Shown here one piece after another: positions 62,903-64,000 of a DNA stretch of 64,000 bases. Source of the stretch: Oleiphilus sp. (GTDB lineage Bacteria; Pseudomonadota; Gammaproteobacteria; Pseudomonadales; Oleiphilaceae); the NCBI GenBank assembly GCA_006212045.1, contig PZPK01000023.1:1-64000 (forward strand). The letters are read 5' to 3'. The position numbers and the translations under genes are program-made. Every line of letters begins with the position of its first letter. Within the stretch, counting starts at the first letter, position 1. The notes under the pieces were generated by a model. The model did not search any database, was not told the DNA's origin, and saw only the letters and a list, made by a program, of their open reading frames with translations.

Positions 62903-63105
62903 CCGCTCATTATCTGGGCAATTTACGGTGAAGCGAACAAGTGAAGTCGGGCTACTGCTTTGCCGTATTTTCAAAAGACAAACAGTCGCTTTTAGCAAAA
63001 CATAATAATGAATCCTGAGCACACATAAATGCTGACTTTCCCGCAGGTTATGGAGGACCGGCAGGTTGGCGAGCAAGTGTACGATACGACATGACGCATA
63101 CCCTG

Positions 63106-63120
63106 GCTTGTGTGAAATGA
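63106..63120 (-). promoter_or_regulatory. conserved 15-bp element next to the CRP box, lipase 3
   Basis: GCTTGTGTGAAATGA, 15 bp from the CRP-like box, matching the elements before lipases 1 and 2. Confidence 0.55.
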
Positions 63121-63135
63121 TTGAAGTAAAACGCC

Positions 63136-63151
63136 TGTGAAGCGCATCACT
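63136..63151. promoter_or_regulatory. CRP-like box upstream of lipase 3
   Basis: TGTGA-AGCGCA-TCACT, 9 of 10 key bases, centred about 288 bp before the lipase 3 start codon. Confidence 0.7.
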
Positions 63152-63273
63152 AAAAAAGTGACATAGACAACCTGAAACCCATGCCTGCTTAGGCTAACAA
63201 CCCGTAGCAATCAATAACGGCCAGAGAGGTTTCAAATTGGCCCTCTCAGCGTCTTTCCCGCAAGATTATATGC

Positions 63274-63303
63274 AAAAAAAACCACCTCGAGAGGTGGTTT
63301 TTT
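63274..63303. terminator. bidirectional terminator after DUF6160 copy 3
   Basis: ACCACCTC (63281-63288) pairs with GAGGTGGT (63291-63298) over a two-base loop, flanked by an A-run on the left and a T-run on the right, so it works on both strands. It lies about 35 bases after the stop of copy 3. Confidence 0.85.
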
Positions 63304-63338
63304 GGATAGGGCATAGTTATACCCTGAATTGCAGAGCT

Positions 63339-64000
63339 TTAGTTAGCAGATATTGTCCAGCGCGTATCGGTATACACATCCGTCAAATAAATTTCACCAA
63401 TCGAATCACGCGTATCCCCAAAGGAAAGCTCGCCAATATCGATATCACCCTTGAACTCGGTATTCAGAGCCAGACCGTCTACGAAATCTTCAGGGTTACC
63501 TGAGCCGTTGACGTTCGCATCCGAATCAAGTTTCACAACAGTGTCTTTCACCGCGTAGATCGTACGCTTGGAGTGCGCAAACCCAAACGAGTATGCACCG
63601 ACAGTATTTCCTGAAACATCAGTCGTTTCGTTCAGGCCAGTCAAATCACCACGATCATTGTGGAACTGAACATCACCCAGATACAGACCAGCGATATCAA
63701 TATAGATATCCAGATCAGTGATACGGAAATACACATCCAGGTAGATCTTGGAGTTAGCATCGCCTGAACCAGTAAGCCCGCCAAAGCCGTTACCGTTATT
63801 CTCGATATGCAGGTCTTCTGGCCCCAAATAACCATTAACGTTCAACTGGGAGATCAGAATTGTGTCTGAAGTATCAGAATCGGTACCCGTCGTGAATGCC
63901 GTGGACGTCCATTCATTCAGATTTCCACTGGCATCGTAGGATACGTTAGTACCTTGAACATAACTGGAATCAGTAATACCAATCGCATCGATCTTGAAGT
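63339..64000 (-). CDS. DUF6160 (FilA-like) surface protein, copy 3 (cut by window edge)
   Basis: The C-terminal about 220 residues are in the window; the frame stays open to base 64000, including SSYVQGTNVSYDASGNLNEW beyond the first internal Met, so the start lies outside. It follows copy 2 almost residue for residue (about a dozen changes in the last about 163), while many third codon positions differ. The C-terminus is FKGDIDIGELSFGDTRDSIGE ... WTISAN. Together with copies 1 and 2 it frames the lipase cluster. Surface or pilus-related location is inferred from the family. Confidence 0.88.
   Translation of the reverse strand, partial: FKIDAIGITDSSYVQGTNVSYDASGNLNEWTSTAFTTGTDSDTSDTILISQLNVNGYLGPEDLHIENNGNGFGGLTGSGDANSKIYLDVYFRITDLDIYIDIAGLYLGDVQFHNDRGDLTGLNETTDVSGNTVGAYSFGFAHSKRTIYAVKDTVVKLDSDANVNGSGNPEDFVDGLALNTEFKGDIDIGELSFGDTRDSIGEIYLTDVYTDTRWTISAN

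Larger units (their letters stand above)
62857..63338. other. upstream region of lipase 3
   Basis: 482 bases holding the conserved leader block (62878-62902), the 15-bp element (63106-63120), the CRP-like box (63136-63151) and the terminator at 63274-63303. No gene was seen. Confidence 0.65.

Noticed and set aside
50851-64000. Whole lipase / DUF6160 region as a recently acquired island
   Set aside because: No integrase, transposase, tRNA junction or terminal repeat is visible and pabB lies inside it; base composition does not change clearly by eye.

Overview
The window looks like a chromosome segment from a gammaproteobacterium of the marine Pseudomonadales / Alcanivorax-Ketobacter type. This is an inference from gene content: the split class II ribonucleotide reductase NrdJa/NrdJb typical of pseudomonads, the divergent serA / D-2-hydroxyglutarate dehydrogenase pair, DUF6160 (FilA-like) surface proteins, several secreted lipases and a glucosylglycerate gene set. 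No phage, IS element, CRISPR array or rRNA was found. One tRNA (Glu, UUC) is present.

Layout. 1-391: start of a TonB-like gene whose SEPKK repeats run off the left edge. 519-5382: a small zinc-ribbon-like protein, trhO, then nrdJa-nrdJb behind a promoter carrying paired NrdR boxes. 5489-12305: an unknown protein, galU, an XRE-type regulator, an overlapping glycosyltransferase-PAP2 pair, and a divergent EAL/HDOD - diguanylate cyclase pair. 12306-17213: a four-gene operon for making and phosphorolysing glucosylglycerate, a compatible solute. 17509-27922: a nine-gene operon coding for an ExbB/ExbD motor, an AgmX/PglI TonB-like protein, three TPR envelope proteins, two small envelope proteins and a SPINDLY-type GT41 glycosyltransferase. 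It resembles the ancestral Glt/Agl trans-envelope machine known from Myxococcus gliding, and is the most system-like locus here. 28086-30125: MoxR ATPase and VWA protein. 30371-48459: mostly housekeeping genes: CbiX, tRNA-Glu, ackA-pta, a Kef-type antiporter, a receiver-TPR protein, an AarF/UbiB-type kinase, an FAH hydrolase, a solute-binding protein, serA with its partner, TetR with acyl-CoA dehydrogenase, and an alpha/beta hydrolase.

48577-64000 is an envelope and secretion region. It holds a pilin-like micro-ORF, a large lipoprotein, three DUF6160 paralogues (the last cut by the right edge), pabB, a divergent lipase chaperone, three paralogous secreted lipases, an AraC-type regulator and a SET-domain protein. 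The three lipase genes share an upstream layout: a CRP-type box about 287 bp before the start codon, and exactly 15 bp nearer the gene a second conserved 15-bp element of unknown function. This makes the lipases look like a small cAMP-CRP regulon with a second, unidentified input. A CRP-like box also precedes one DUF6160 gene.

All calls rest on reading the sequence and translations by eye; no database search was run.
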